DNA of 64,000 nucleotides from Alisma plantago-aquatica (lineage: Eukaryota; Streptophyta; Magnoliopsida; Alismatales; Alismataceae): NCBI GenBank assembly GCA_963693085.1, contig OY856412.1, positions 1,131,003,244 to 1,131,067,243 on the forward strand. The letters run 5' to 3'. Below are positions 47,101-55,869 of this stretch, piece by piece (the first letter of the stretch is position 1; each line of letters starts with the position of its first letter). Position numbers and translations under genes: made by a program. The notes below the pieces were generated by a model. That model saw only the letters and a list, made by a program, of their open reading frames with translations, was not told the origin of the DNA and ran no database searches.

Positions 47101-50100
47101 CCTTTTCGGGCTGGGATTAGATCCATTTACTTTTCTACCTGGATCTTACATTGACCCATTTATTAAATTCTCTTCGGTTATCGGTTTCATTCTCCACATA
47201 TTACACATCTCCATATCACAAATTCCTCTCAAATCCACCAATTTCTTTCCCACCCACCCATCATGTGTGTATCCATTTTTCCACGTGCGGGGGGGGGGTC
47301 ATATATCCATTTCTCCACACCAAACACTCACTCTCGTCGTATTTGGTGTGCGGGGGGGGATAGAGAGGAGAGGAAGAGATGAGAAGAGAGAGAGAGTGTG
47401 TGAGAGAATATGTATGAGAGAGAGAGTATGAGAAGAGATGATATATGTATTCAGGCTACTTATTTCCGGCTACTATGGAGCTTCGTATTGTTCAGCACAT
47501 TTGTTGTTCTCCACTTCCAGACAACATTGAAGGATCTCCATTGCAACGTTGACACCAAGCTTCTCGCATTCGTACTGCATTATGTACGTCAGGACAAGAG
47601 TTTGCTATGCATATTTCAGCCCTCTTGGTTCCTCTTCCTTTGGTGTTAATGGTGGTTCAGTTGATCACTCTTGCTGCATTCTTGAGAGACATATGGGTGC
47701 TTTTTTAGACTTCTCAGAAGCTCAGCAATTTCAAGCCTGCCAAGCCTACATCTGCAAGGTTGATAGTTCATCCAGTTATATCTTCACCGAGCTGCTTTCA
47801 TCACGTCTTCTTCGAGCTGCATCTGCTGTATTAGCATTGCCTTCCGCTGATCTTCTTGGGACTTTCCTTGATGGATGATATCTCCTTTCCTATCAAGCCC
47901 CCAAGGTTCACGCGATAGAGTTATGGAACCTGCATCGTATCACCAGCATATCGTCCGTTCGTGTATGTGCCACGTTATGCACGTCTTCTCAGACGCTTTG
48001 AAGACACCACTACTGCTACATCATCGTTGGAGATCTGCGTTCGTGTCGCGTTAAGTACGTATTCCAGTGAAGATGGCGTAGTCGTGGTATTGATGATCGT
48101 CTGCTCCAAGTGGTGAATTACTGTTACAGTATTCAGGTTCCATTTCAGATGTTCTTCATTCCAGATGCACTCTACAAGATCGTCTTCAAAGCTTGAGAAT
48201 TTCCAGCCTGCAAAATACAAGTCAACAAGAGAGGCGTCGTCGTCATATGATTCAGGGGGAGTTTTGTTTAAGGGGGAGTATCAATCTTTTATATGGGGAG
48301 AATATGGCTGACATAATTAGAAGAGTGGCTGATCGGAAACACGAGTCAAAACAGGTCGACATGAAAACCAAGCGGCCCCGGGGTACAACTCGTGGCAAGC
48401 TAATCGAGGCAAGGGCCTCGTTGCCCAAAAGGTGCCAGAACTATCAATGCCAATGGAGCTTGGACCTTACACCTGTGCGGATGAGGTCAAAGCCCAGTAC
48501 GAAACAACGCACCAAGAACTTCCTCATCACCGAAAAGAAGAGACGAAAAAAGAAAGTTCACCTGTGGGACGCGAGGATGTTCGCGCGCATGGCGAAATAC
48601 CTCGACTGTTTATCTTTTATCATTTCTATCTTTTCTTTTATCGAGTCCTGTAACTCCAAGCTTGGACGTGTTTCACCCATGATCCAGCTTGAGGGGGAGT
48701 GTTAGAGAGTATATATTAGCCTATTTAGTTAATAGGTTAATTAGTTAGTGGGCCTTTAGTATCTCGGCCCGTTTAGATTGCTTGAGTCCCAAGTCTCAGG
48801 GTTTCTCCCTTGCTCCTATATATAGGGTAGGGTTGTACCTCTTTTATTAATCGAATCAATTCAATACAATATTCTTTCACATCCCTGATAGTGATTTTTT
48901 TGTTTATTTTTTCCCAGTTCCCTACCGATAATATTCTTTCACATCACTGATAGAGATTTTTTTGTTTATTTTTTCCCAGTTCCCTACTGATTTAAGAGTG
49001 GTTTCGCATTGTAAAATATGACTAATTTAAATGTGAGTCTTCCTTTGCTACCTCCATCGACTTCATTAGATATTCACATGCTACATTCTGACATATACTA
49101 TACGATATTAATACGTTACATTGTGACATATACCACACAATTTTAATATCTTCTATGTATATTTGTATTACCCATCCAAAGCGTCAGTTTTTAGGCTCAC
49201 ACATTGACTCGGTAAGATGAAAACGCATTGTCAGTTCGTCACACGTTAAGCACTTGTAAAGCCTTGCGTTTAACCTTATTGCAGTTTTCATAATGACTTG
49301 ATATTGATGCTTTTGGAAGAGAATAACACAACTCGACCATTTTATGTTGATAGAATAAAACCTTGACACCTTACAGGACTCCATTCCATTGGATTCAAGT
49401 TTATCTATAACATTTCTTATTCTCTATTCTTATTATGTATTCAATTCTGTGTAATGGAATTCCAAGACGTTTGCATGGAAGATAGTTATTTCTACACAGC
49501 CAACGGCACATTTTAGTGCATCCAAGGTGTTACACAGGCCAGAGTTTTAGGTTATAACGTATATACAATAAACCAAAATTGCGTAACACAGGAAATTGGC
49601 AACATGGAAATATATCTTCGCTAGATAAGGCAAATACTGAGCAATGACGTATACAATTTACCTTTGACTTGATATCCCCTCGCACTAAGAAAAAGAAAAA
49701 GAAAAAGAAGAAAAAACAAAACTATGTTCTTTTTTTGCTAAGCTGCTATGTTCTTTATTGTTCATATATTATAGAATGTGAGGCCTGCTCCCATTTATAT
49801 ATATATCTTTAGGGAGCTCTTTCCAACGGGCCCCTTTTATTTAATCTTCATATTTTTGGTGTAATACATAAATGGATGAATCATTTGATCTTTAAGGCAT
49901 TCTAGGTTTCTCATGTCATCTAATAAGATTGGGAACACAAATCTTCATGTTTTTGGTATAATACATGAACATGGATGAATCATTTTATCTTTATGGCATT
50001 CTAGGTTTCTCATGTCATGTAATCTAACTGTACTGATGGAAAGTATATAGTTTGTTTAATGGTTGTTAAAGCTCATGCCAAGGTAGCAAGGGGGCTCCTG

Positions 50101-53100
50101 TCTAGGCTGCGGCCTTCTTAAAAAAACTGGGTGCCTGGTCATTTTTTTCCTGCATATATAATTGTCTATATGCCATTTATATCAAATTTGACATATGTAA
50201 ATGCTTTTCATGCATTTTAAGGCTTCTACTTCACTTTAGGATGTAGAACACAAAATACATAGACAAATTGCCCTTATATATGTCAGATATATTATATGTT
50301 ATGTATGTAAGTATATGCAAAAATTGAAAAGTAGTCCATGCGCCTAGGTGCCCAGTCATGCCAAGGCACCGCCTGGCCGCATTGACAGCCTTGGTGTGGA
50401 TTAGGCATGATATAAATTATAAATATCATGGAGAAAACTTTTATATCTTTTCAGATATCATCCAAATCATTTCGATGGGCGTGCATGTGCACATGCACAC
50501 ACACACCTCGTCTTTGTTTGTGTCCTCTATGACAAGTCACGGGTATGTGTTCCACACAGCAAAATGCCGTCCCAGCATCTCCATCTGTTCCAGTGCTCCA
50601 TCTACTTATCCACTGTCCCTTATTATAGCACATCAAACACTTGATGAAATTATCTTCTCCCTTTGCGCCTAGCGAGCTTGCAAACCTTTCTCGCAACCAC
50701 ACCCTATTATTTTAGTCTCTAGCATACTCGTAGATAAGTTGAACAACCTGAAAGAAGGTTTTAGTAATCCACAATCATATTCCTAAACAATTTTTAGGCG
50801 TTGCGATTGTGGCTGAGTTTTTGATTGTACTGTTTAGAAGCATGTAGAATAAGCTGAACCAGAGTGAAGCAAACTAATTTGGTATGATTCGGTTAGAAGA
50901 GGTGGACCGCGGAGTATTTTGGTTTATTTCAACAAACTTTGATTGATCAAAAGATTTGTTTTGATCTGGTTTACTGGTTTAGGGGACCCGTTCAACTACC
51001 TGATTTAAATCAGTATGTATGTAATTATTAATGTGAAATATAAAATTGCTTGAATATGAAATAGATTGTGATACAAAGACTGGACACCCCTGTCCTATAT
51101 ATAGGAGCAAGGGAGAAACCCTGAGACTTTTGTCCCAAGTAATCTAAACTAGATGGGCCGGAATATAAAGGCCCACTAAACTAATTAGCCTATTTAATTA
51201 ATAGACTAATATAGACACTTTAACACTCCCCCTCAAGCTGGAGCATGGGTGAAACACATGTCCAAGCTTGGAGAGTTACAGGACTCGATAAAAAGAAATG
51301 ATAAATGAAAGATGAAGATAAATATCACTCCCATACAAAATATGTTACTCCCCCTTAATCAATACTCCCCCTGAATCAAATGGTGATGATGACTTTGCAG
51401 GCTGAAGATACTCGAGCTTTGAAGAAGGTCTTCTTTGAAGTGCATCTGAAATGAAGACATCTGAAGATACTCTGTAGGCTGAAGAATGCGCCACTGGAAT
51501 ACGTGCTTAATGCGGCACGAACGCGGATATAGTGTGGACGAATGGTCCTGATACTACAACAATTCGCCACTGGAATACGTGCTTAACGCGGCACGAACAC
51601 GGACGATCTGCTGCTTGATACGATGCAGGAACCATTGGGGCTTGATAGGAAAGTAGATATCATCCATCAAGGAAAGTCCCAAGAGGATCAGCTACAGGCG
51701 ATGTCGATACAGCAGATGCGGCTCGGAGAAGACGTGATGAAGCAGCTCAGTGAAGATAAAACTCTGAGCTTCTGAAGAAGCACCCATCTGTCTCATGTGA
51801 ATGCAGCTGAAGGAATACATCATCAACAACGGATATGGTGTCGATGCTGGATCTTCACTGCTGGCTCAAGTAGAGAACCGGTGTGCTGTGTGAAGCTCCA
51901 TGAAGATAGCTTGGAATATATATAATCTGAATATATATAGCATCATCTCATCTCATCTCATACTCTCTCTCATACATGCTCTCATATGCTCTCATGCCCG
52001 CTCTCTCTTCTCATCTCTTTCTCTCCTCTCTATCCCCCCCACACCAAATACGACGAAGGTGAGTGTTTGGTGTGGAGAAATGGATATATGACCCCCCCGT
52101 AATGTGGAAAAGGGATGCTCACATAATATGGGTGGGAAAGAAAATGGTGGACAAAGAGAGGAATATGTGAAATGGAGATGGGTAATATGTGGAGAATGAA
52201 ACTGATAGCCAAAGAGAGTATACTAAATGGGTCAACTTGAGATCCGGGTAGAAAAATAAATGGATCTAGTCCCGACCCGAAAAGGGGGTTTGTTGGCCCG
52301 TTAGGGTCATAATAGGATCCGATTAGCAAAAGATAGGACCGATTAATGATCCGAATAGTGACAGGGATAATGCATATGGGGGCAGTAAACATGGTTGTTT
52401 GGTAGCGGTGGAGAGTGATCGCCTACTGTAGATGGCAGCAGTAGCATGATGACACACAACGCAGCAGCAACTTGCGGATGAAGATCGTCGGGATGATGAT
52501 GAAGTGGAGGAGCAGCAACTTGCGGATGATGGCTGGATATGACGCTCGGCTGATGAAGCACTTTTTCGCAACAAAGGGTCTCATGTGTGACTCCGGAGAT
52601 ATTGAATGCCAAGAGGATGCATGCGGAGCTAAGGCGGACCCTCTCTAAAGCTGTGAGGAAGGCTGATTTGAAGACTTCATGAGATGGAGCGGACGGTCGA
52701 TACCGTTTTACATCGTCACTGATCAAATGTCGATACCATCGACAGGACTGTCGATGGTATCGACCGACGCTCGTCTTGTTGCTGTGATAAAGTCGATACT
52801 ATCGACCTCCTGTCGATAGTATCGACGCCGGCGAATGCAGGTTGCGTCTGGACTGATCTCGATACTATCGACGCTCGGGTCGATAGTATCGACACGGCGG
52901 CGGCTGGGCTGCTGCGGCAGATGGAGTATCGACGGGATGCACTTTGCGTCTGGACTAACGTCGATACTATCGACGCTCGAGTCGATAGTATCGACGCGGC
53001 GGCGGCAGATGGAGATGGCTGCTCCTTGCAGATTAGAAGCGATTTCTGATGGCTGACGACACTGTGGAGATGGCTGCTGGCGGCTACTGCTGATGGTGGC

Positions 53101-54711
53101 GGCGGCGCTGCTATCGTGCGGAGGAAGATTACCGCGGCGCATGCCTACGGCGGTGACTGTTGGTTTCGGATGGCGGATGGAGATTACCGCCGTATATGGC
53201 TGCTATGATAGGCAGCGAAGGTGTTGTATGGAAAGAATGAAAGAATAGAGAATAGAGATGACCATGGAGGCCGGGATATGCCTAGCGGGCAGCCGGCCAA
53301 GCCATGGAGATGGCGCGGCTGCGGCCGCCCGCAGGCGGGCGCTCGCCCTTGGCTGCTCTCTCGAAGAGGCGGCGGCCGGCGGCTAGGGTAGTTGCGTGCG
53401 CCGAAGAGGAGAGAGGGAACCGGGCGGCGCTAGGGTTCTCTCAAGAGCTAACCCGCTTTGATACCATGTGAAATATAAAATTGCTTGAATATGAAATAGA
53501 TTGTGATACAAAGACTGGACACCCCTGTCCTATATATAGAAGCAAGGGAGAAACCCTGAGACTTTTGTCCCAAGTAATCTAAACTAGATGGGCCGGAATA
53601 TAAAGGCCCACTAAACTAATTAGCCTATTTAACTAATAGACTAATGTAGACACTTTAACAATTAACATATAACTTATATAATTTATAATTTGATGTAACT
53701 ATTTGTCTGAGTGGTAGTAAACATGCATAGTATTACTAATGTTACACTTTCTTCTAATGAATGATTAGATTGACGTAACTCGAACAGCAAAATAAAGTTA
53801 CCACTGAATTGTATTTCTTTTGGCTTCACATCGATTAATCTACTGAAGTCTCTTTTCTGTTCAATATTGAGATTTCATGGATGGCTTTGATAGCTGTTCC
53901 GTTGGTGGTGCAACTCGTTTGTGTGGTTGTGGAAGCATTGTTGTTACCAGCCTTTTGTTTGCTTACTGTTTGATACTTTCAAACACACATTTTAAATTCC
54001 AACAAATCCAGTTTTTTCCTTTTGAAAATGGAGTCAAACCACATTCATGGTTCAATTTGGGACTAGTGACCAATTTGGGTAGTTTGGGAAGTATCTAGAT
54101 CAATAGGTCTAGTTTGGCTTGTATTGTAAATTAGTTCAAATAAAACAAATCTATTCCCTAAGAATGTAATAACAGCTGTCTTTTCTTCTAGCTTCCCTAC
54201 CATGATTGTCTAGGTAGCTTGCTGGTCGACATGCAGTTGAATGTATTCACATTATTCTGTGTTTGCGGTAATTTTCAGTGGTTTTGATATCCCAGCCTAC
54301 CAAATGATCACAGCTCAATAGTTCCATTGCTATCTGATTTCCTGTCAGGTATTGGTGTCTTCTGGTCTGAATAATGAATCCAGTACTACAAACCATCCAC
54401 CAGTGGAAGCACCACTGATGATAAGCACACAGGATATGCAATTGACCTTACATACAGAGGACATACATTTACCTACTCAGGGTCAGAATATTAGAGTGCT
54501 TGTATCTCAGAAACATGCATTGCCTGTGGAAAATTTGGATGAAAGTGGAACATCGTGTTCCAACCAGCCTGCAAGAAAGAAACGAAAAGGATGGAGCAAA
54601 GGGGATGAGAAGAAACTCATAGCTGCTGTAGAGAAACATGGTGTAGGAAATTGGCATGATTTCGAGAAAGAAGCTTTCAGTGTTCCTAGAACTGCATCTG
54701 AAATACATCAG
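29111..54711 (+). CDS. SANT/Myb-like DNA-binding protein gene, 3' end beyond window
   Basis: Four exons (29111-29190, 37352-37550, 43478-43564, 54349-54711) join in phase to 243 codons with no stop. Introns of 8161, 5927 and 10784 bp are full of transposons. The protein starts [14 protein letters not shown] and has an N-terminal helical domain (about 30-85) with a WSEIAKK / LWRHLAY pattern. An acidic linker ([11 protein letters not shown], 94-104) follows, then a basic patch ARKKRKG and a SANT/Myb repeat with W204 and W224. The third core residue should lie in the next exon. This matches the plant homeodomain-like/Myb family of Arabidopsis AT1G09710 and AT1G58220, recalled without a search. 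A nuclear chromatin or telobox-binding role is likely from the fold only. The next exon was not found, so intron 4 is at least 9.3 kb. Confidence 0.82.
29601..30279. mobile_element. Foldback/MITE with ACTTCG-rich arms
   Basis: The outer ends form an inverted repeat (CCATGG-6N-ACTTC at the left, GAAGT-6N-CCATGG at the right). They are flanked by the direct repeat GTTCTAACC (29592-29600, 30280-30288). Both arms are filled with short CTTCG/CGAAG words, so the arms can fold extensively. The middle (29760-30050) is AT-rich. Depending on where the terminal repeat is set, the duplication is 6, 8 or 9 bp, so hAT and Mutator types are both possible. Confidence 0.7.
30440..30570. repeat. Degenerate (GACCTAATTT)n-like repeat
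   Basis: Short words such as TTTGACCTA and TGACCTAACTTG recur here. Related word-rich stretches lie at 56,560-56,770 and 59,640-60,000 in intron 4. They are probably remnants of one family of small elements. Confidence 0.4.
30765..31190. repeat. Compound TA/TG/CA microsatellite cluster
   Basis: Mixed TATATG, ACACAC and TCTCTC runs, about 425 bp. Long open frames on both strands here are products of simple sequence. Confidence 0.95.
31200..31991 (-). pseudogene. L1-type LINE, 3' part of the reverse transcriptase region
   Basis: On the minus strand the frame at 31726-31280 reads [13 protein letters not shown], then [19 protein letters not shown] and [16 protein letters not shown], typical of the post-RT region of plant L1 LINEs. 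Upstream, at 31990-31900, LKMFGE and VNANKT fit the RT thumb motif. Stops and frameshifts are present. The element is antisense to the host gene and is interrupted at 31991/33080 by a hAT-like element. Confidence 0.8.
31992..33079. mobile_element. Non-autonomous hAT-like element, TSD GTTTTGTT
   Basis: An 8-bp duplication GTTTTGTT (31984-31991, 33080-33087) flanks 1088 bp with imperfect inverted ends (CTGAGTTGTACGGGCG and its partner near 33060-33079). The outer 100 bp on each side are rich in GCCTAGGCG words. The middle (32140-32960) is a degenerate tandem repeat built from ATCTACTGATTTGTATTTAT. It interrupts the L1 reverse transcriptase gene. Confidence 0.8.
33088..33665 (-). pseudogene. L1-type LINE, reverse transcriptase core
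   Basis: The minus-strand frame carries [17 protein letters not shown] (frame at 33803-33573), [28 protein letters not shown] and [13 protein letters not shown] (33588-33133). A degenerate FAHDVLVF at the catalytic FADD box lies near 33120. These are the ordered motifs of L1-type RT. The 5' part is missing where a microsatellite starts at 33668. Confidence 0.85.
33668..34155. repeat. Compound TA/TG/CA microsatellite cluster
   Basis: About 490 bp of alternating TATG, CACA and TGTG runs. Together with the cluster at 30765-31190 it borders the LINE on both sides. Confidence 0.95.
34156..34345 (+). mobile_element. SINE-like sequence, diverged
   Basis: It shares GATAGCG, then CCCCAATGAAGGGAC and CGGGTTTAAACC, with the clear SINE at 55647-55850 (in reverse orientation there). 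The B-box position is degenerate. The ends are not resolved. Confidence 0.5.
34600..34775 (+). mobile_element. 3' end of an RTE LINE, 5' truncated
   Basis: The text AAGAGCCTATAAGGAGAGAT, then GGCCCATAACAGAGCT, ATCCATGTA and CCAACATGGTTGGGATT, is the characteristic 3' end of plant RTE elements. The reverse complement occurs at 61441-61560. The tail (GATGATATGACGATGAC) is split by the MITE at 34776 and continues at 35741 as ACGACGACAAGACGATG. Confidence 0.75.
35119..35197. repeat. (CT)n(AT)n(AG)n microsatellite
   Basis: Symmetric compound repeat. Its (AG)n arm directly abuts the MITE terminus GTCAGGCTAG. Confidence 0.97.
35198..35591. mobile_element. Microsatellite-bordered MITE, copy 2 (394 bp)
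   Basis: It has inverted termini GTCAGGCTAGAATACACTCG and the complementary right end ending TAGCCTGAC. Each contains the palindrome GTACACTCGAGTGTAC. The left side is (AG)n, the right side (CT)n(AT)n. It is similar along its whole length to 58464-58853. No ORF. Confidence 0.88.
36155..36380 (-). mobile_element. RTE LINE fragment
   Basis: TTTCTTCACCACCCAACATTCACTATCATATAG resembles 61800-61840 of the RTE LINE (TTTCTTCACTGCCCAACATTC) in the same orientation. It is diverged and short. Confidence 0.5.
36381..37351. other. Intron 1, unassigned AT-rich sequence
   Basis: I see no gene, repeat boundary or RNA signal here. It ends at the exon 2 acceptor. Confidence 0.6.
37352..37550 (+). CDS. SANT gene exon 2
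   Basis: The acceptor is TTTTTTTAAG|G at 37350-37351 and the donor CACTG|GTTAGT. It encodes [18 protein letters not shown] to EDAEPL, the helical N-terminal domain with tryptophans 46 and 74 (approximate). The family keeps the GIT...E...LWRHLAY block strongly. Confidence 0.88.
37796..37936 (+). repeat. 5' LTR of the intron 2 copia
   Basis: Starts TGCTAGAAAATAG and ends CCATTCACA, directly followed by the primer-binding site. Confidence 0.92.
38719..43174 (+). pseudogene. Broken gag-pol of the intron 2 copia
   Basis: gag begins near ATGGGAGATGCAAAGCC (38719) and is soon disrupted by a (TA)n insertion at 38785-38827. The protease appears as [13 protein letters not shown] (39747). The integrase end appears as [20 protein letters not shown] (about 40833). 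The RT has [16 protein letters not shown] (about 42080) and [11 protein letters not shown] (42229). RNase H has [20 protein letters not shown] (42739), [13 protein letters not shown] and a final ANIFTKP (43110). Many stops and frameshifts lie between these blocks, so no product is possible. Confidence 0.9.
43213..43332 (+). repeat. 3' LTR of the intron 2 copia
   Basis: Starts TGTTAGAAAATAG after the polypurine tract and ends CCATTCACA. It is shorter than the 5' LTR by an internal deletion near 43275. Confidence 0.92.
43478..43564 (+). CDS. SANT gene exon 3
   Basis: The acceptor is ACCAATGCAG|G and the donor GTAAAG|GTAATA. Twenty-nine codons in phase 0 encode the acidic linker [15 protein letters not shown]. 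It lies 145 bp after the intron 2 copia insertion. Confidence 0.85.
43690..44375. repeat. Diverged dispersed repeat, copy 1
   Basis: It aligns in order with 45050-45725 over about 680 bp: CTAGAGG/CTAGTGAGGTGACAT, CTACTAAAACAAAAAC, TCTTGATGGATGA and TTCACTTGGAT are shared. No termini or coding motif were recognised. Confidence 0.55.
45050..45725. repeat. Diverged dispersed repeat, copy 2
   Basis: Second copy of 43690-44375 in the same orientation, starting 1.36 kb downstream. It could be an old local duplication or two insertions of one family. Confidence 0.55.
45873..46053 (+). repeat. 5' LTR of non-autonomous copia copy 1
   Basis: 181 bp, TGTTAAAGAG to TTTCACA, followed by the initiator tRNA-Met primer site. 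Confidence 0.9.
47042..47431 (+). other. Open frame shared by both non-autonomous copia copies
   Basis: The 129-codon frame contains [20 protein letters not shown]. The inverted relative has a 120-codon frame (52392-52030, minus) with [20 protein letters not shown], so the similarity holds in the same phase for about 90 residues. This may only reflect DNA relatedness. The local nucleotide sequence is pyrimidine-rich, and a run of G at 47288-47296 lies inside. I do not recognise a domain. Confidence 0.25.
48700..48881 (+). repeat. 3' LTR of non-autonomous copia copy 1
   Basis: 182 bp, TGTTAGAGAG to TTTCACA, directly after the polypurine tract. Confidence 0.9.
48869..48991. repeat. 62-bp tandem duplication across the LTR end
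   Basis: The unit beginning ATATTCTTTCACATC and ending with CAGTTCCCTAC occurs at 48869-48930 and again at 48931-48991. The first copy starts within the last 13 bases of the LTR, so the duplication arose after insertion. Confidence 0.85.
48992..51031. other. Intron 3 sequence with one probable hAT remnant
   Basis: No coding signal. The stretch 50063-50395 begins CATGCCAAGGTAGC and ends with GACAGCCTTGG. It carries CGCCTAGG-type words at both ends, like the hAT-like elements at 31992 and 57904, so it is probably a related MITE. Its duplication could not be fixed. Confidence 0.4.
51032..51225 (-). repeat. LTR (3' in element sense) of non-autonomous copia copy 2
   Basis: 194 bp, differs from 53467-53660 at three positions. 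A TATA-like TATATATAGG appears in the complement near 51097. Confidence 0.93.
51488..51610. repeat. 75-bp tandem duplication inside copy 2
   Basis: CGCCACTGGAATACGTGCTT followed by GCGGCACGAAC occurs at about 51488 and again at about 51563. Confidence 0.8.
52729..52995. repeat. Array of four hairpins built from GTCGATAGTATCGAC
   Basis: Eight 15-bp units lie in four pairs: 52729/52750, 52792/52812, 52858/52879 and 52960/52981. Within a pair the second unit is the reverse complement of the first (for example GTCGATACTATCGAC and GTCGATAGTATCGAC), separated by 5-6 bases. The third pair has one mismatch, and pair 1 has its own variant centre (ATACCAT/ATGGTAT). Pairs 3 and 4 belong to a tandem duplication of about 100 bp containing TGCGTCTGGACT. 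Confidence 0.95.
53467..53660 (-). repeat. LTR (5' in element sense) of non-autonomous copia copy 2
   Basis: 194 bp. In minus-strand sense it ends TTTCACA and is followed by the primer-binding site. Confidence 0.93.
53661..54348. other. Intron 3, 3' part
   Basis: Nothing recognisable apart from the target duplication at 53661-53665 and the exon 4 acceptor at the end. Confidence 0.6.
54349..54711 (+). CDS. SANT gene exon 4
   Basis: The acceptor is TTTCCTGTCAG|G and the proposed donor CATCAG|GTTTTA. The 121 codons hold a low-complexity linker, ARKKRKG, and the start of the SANT repeat ([18 protein letters not shown], then NWHDF). Reading through the donor reaches a stop at 54745-54747 and would leave the SANT domain without its third helix, so splicing is preferred. 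Confidence 0.85.
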
Positions 54712-55627
54712 GTTTTAGAATCACTTTTAGCAAATAACTTTTTATGACATTATCAGTTATGCTTATAAGTTTCTGGCGAATGCTAATCTCTTTTCAAGTT
54801 TTTGAAATATGATAGTTAGGACTTAGGAGTATGCCGCTGAAAGTTGATCCAGTAAGAGAATTTAACAAGACAGAGTTAACTATTTTGATACCTGACATGA
54901 AAATGGCATAGAATGTAAATTCAATCTGTTGTGTTGATGTATAAATATAAATACTGGTTTACTTGGTTCTGGATATGAATTAGCTTGCGGAATTCATTTC
55001 AACAACCCTTGTAAAGCTAATTTTGGACTAAACTATGATATGTGCATGAGGAATGATGTGGACTTTTATCTAAAGCTGAACAATTCTCATCATTTCTTTT
55101 TTGAAATCCAACGGTCACAAGTTAATATCTCAATATTGCTGTGCTGCATGTACCTTTTATCCTAAACAAATCCTTCAACGCCTAGATGCCCTTCCTTTCT
55201 CCATTGTCCATAGCTGATTTGGGGGCTAGGCAGTGGACTTACTACCTGGTGCACCTAGGTTCCTAGCAGGGACCAATATTCTGAAAAAACAAGAATACGG
55301 TTGGAGAGGGAGCTACATACAATATATGCAGAATGTGGGCGCATATCCTTTTTTTTTGTAAAAATAAACTATATATTTTTTAAAATTAGCCATATTATTT
55401 TATATATAATATTTTAAATATCTAAGTATAACTGTATTATTGAAGATCCGACTTTTAAGCTTATTGACTTATTGCAATGTGGGATGAACTGAACCGTAAG
55501 GGTGGAACAAGAAGTAGCCCTCCATTGGAATGTCCGTAAGAAGCATGAAAGAACTGGTGCAGATGTTATAAAGTTAGGTGAAGTTTTTAAAAATTATCCA
55601 AAAACCAAAATAAAAAAAAAGTAAAAT
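54712..55627. other. Start of intron 4
   Basis: AT-rich sequence with no gene or clear repeat. A GCCCTT/CTAGGCAG-type stretch at 55180-55270 may be another remnant of the hAT-like family. Confidence 0.5.
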
Positions 55628-55646
55628 CATATAGCAAACTAGTTTT

Positions 55647-55850
55647 TTTTTTATAACGAGGAACCCCTCCCGGGATCGGCCACTATTGGACCCCACCCAG
55701 CCAAGGGTAAACCCCGGAACCAGCCATGTACTTGGGGGCACCGCGACGCGCTCAGTAACGTGGGACCTTTATTGCACCCCGAGGGTTTTCGCCTAGAGTC
55801 GAACCCGGGTCCCTTCATTGGGGATTGCCGAGCCGCTATTCCCTCGCCCC
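55647..55850 (-). mobile_element. tRNA-derived SINE, 19-bp target duplication
   Basis: The 19-bp direct repeat TCATATAGCAAACTAGTTT occurs at 55628-55646 and 55851-55869. The body is on the minus strand: a poly(T) run at the left is the poly(A) tail. The minus strand contains a B box (GGGTTCGACTC, complement at about 55799-55809) and an A-box-like TAGCGGCTCGG upstream. The body is GC-rich, unlike the flanks. No long ORF is expected. Confidence 0.88.
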
Positions 55851-55869
55851 TCATATAGCAAACTAGTTT

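Larger units (their letters stand above)
45873..48881 (+). mobile_element. Non-autonomous copia-type LTR element, copy 1
   Basis: LTRs of 181 and 182 bp (45873-46053, 48700-48881) begin TGTTA and end TTTCACA. The primer site TGGTATCAGAGC is at 46054, and AGCTTGAGGGGGAG precedes the 3' LTR. The flanks TCTCT/TCCCT match at four of five bases. The LTRs differ at about 12 positions plus one indel (about 7%). The 2.6-kb interior has no gag or pol. It has a GC-rich CGCCGCC-type first part and segments similar to the inverted relative at 51032-53660. Confidence 0.88.
51032..53660 (-). mobile_element. Non-autonomous copia-type LTR element, copy 2, TSD ATTAA
   Basis: Read on the minus strand. The two LTRs are 194 bp each (51032-51225, 53467-53660) with three differences. 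The primer site lies next to the right LTR (GCTTTGATACCA at 53455-53466 is its complement). The polypurine tract complement CTCCCCCTCAAGCT starts at 51226. A perfect duplication ATTAA flanks it (51027-51031, 53661-53665). The interior (2.24 kb) has no gag or pol and is partly homologous to copy 1. It also holds an array of short hairpins (52729-52995). The insertion is young. Confidence 0.93.

Noticed and set aside
48193..48705. 170-codon basic frame at the end of non-autonomous copia copy 1
   Set aside because: It runs into the polypurine tract and LTR start, the matching part of copy 2 is not open, and no domain is recognised. A captured gene fragment remains possible.
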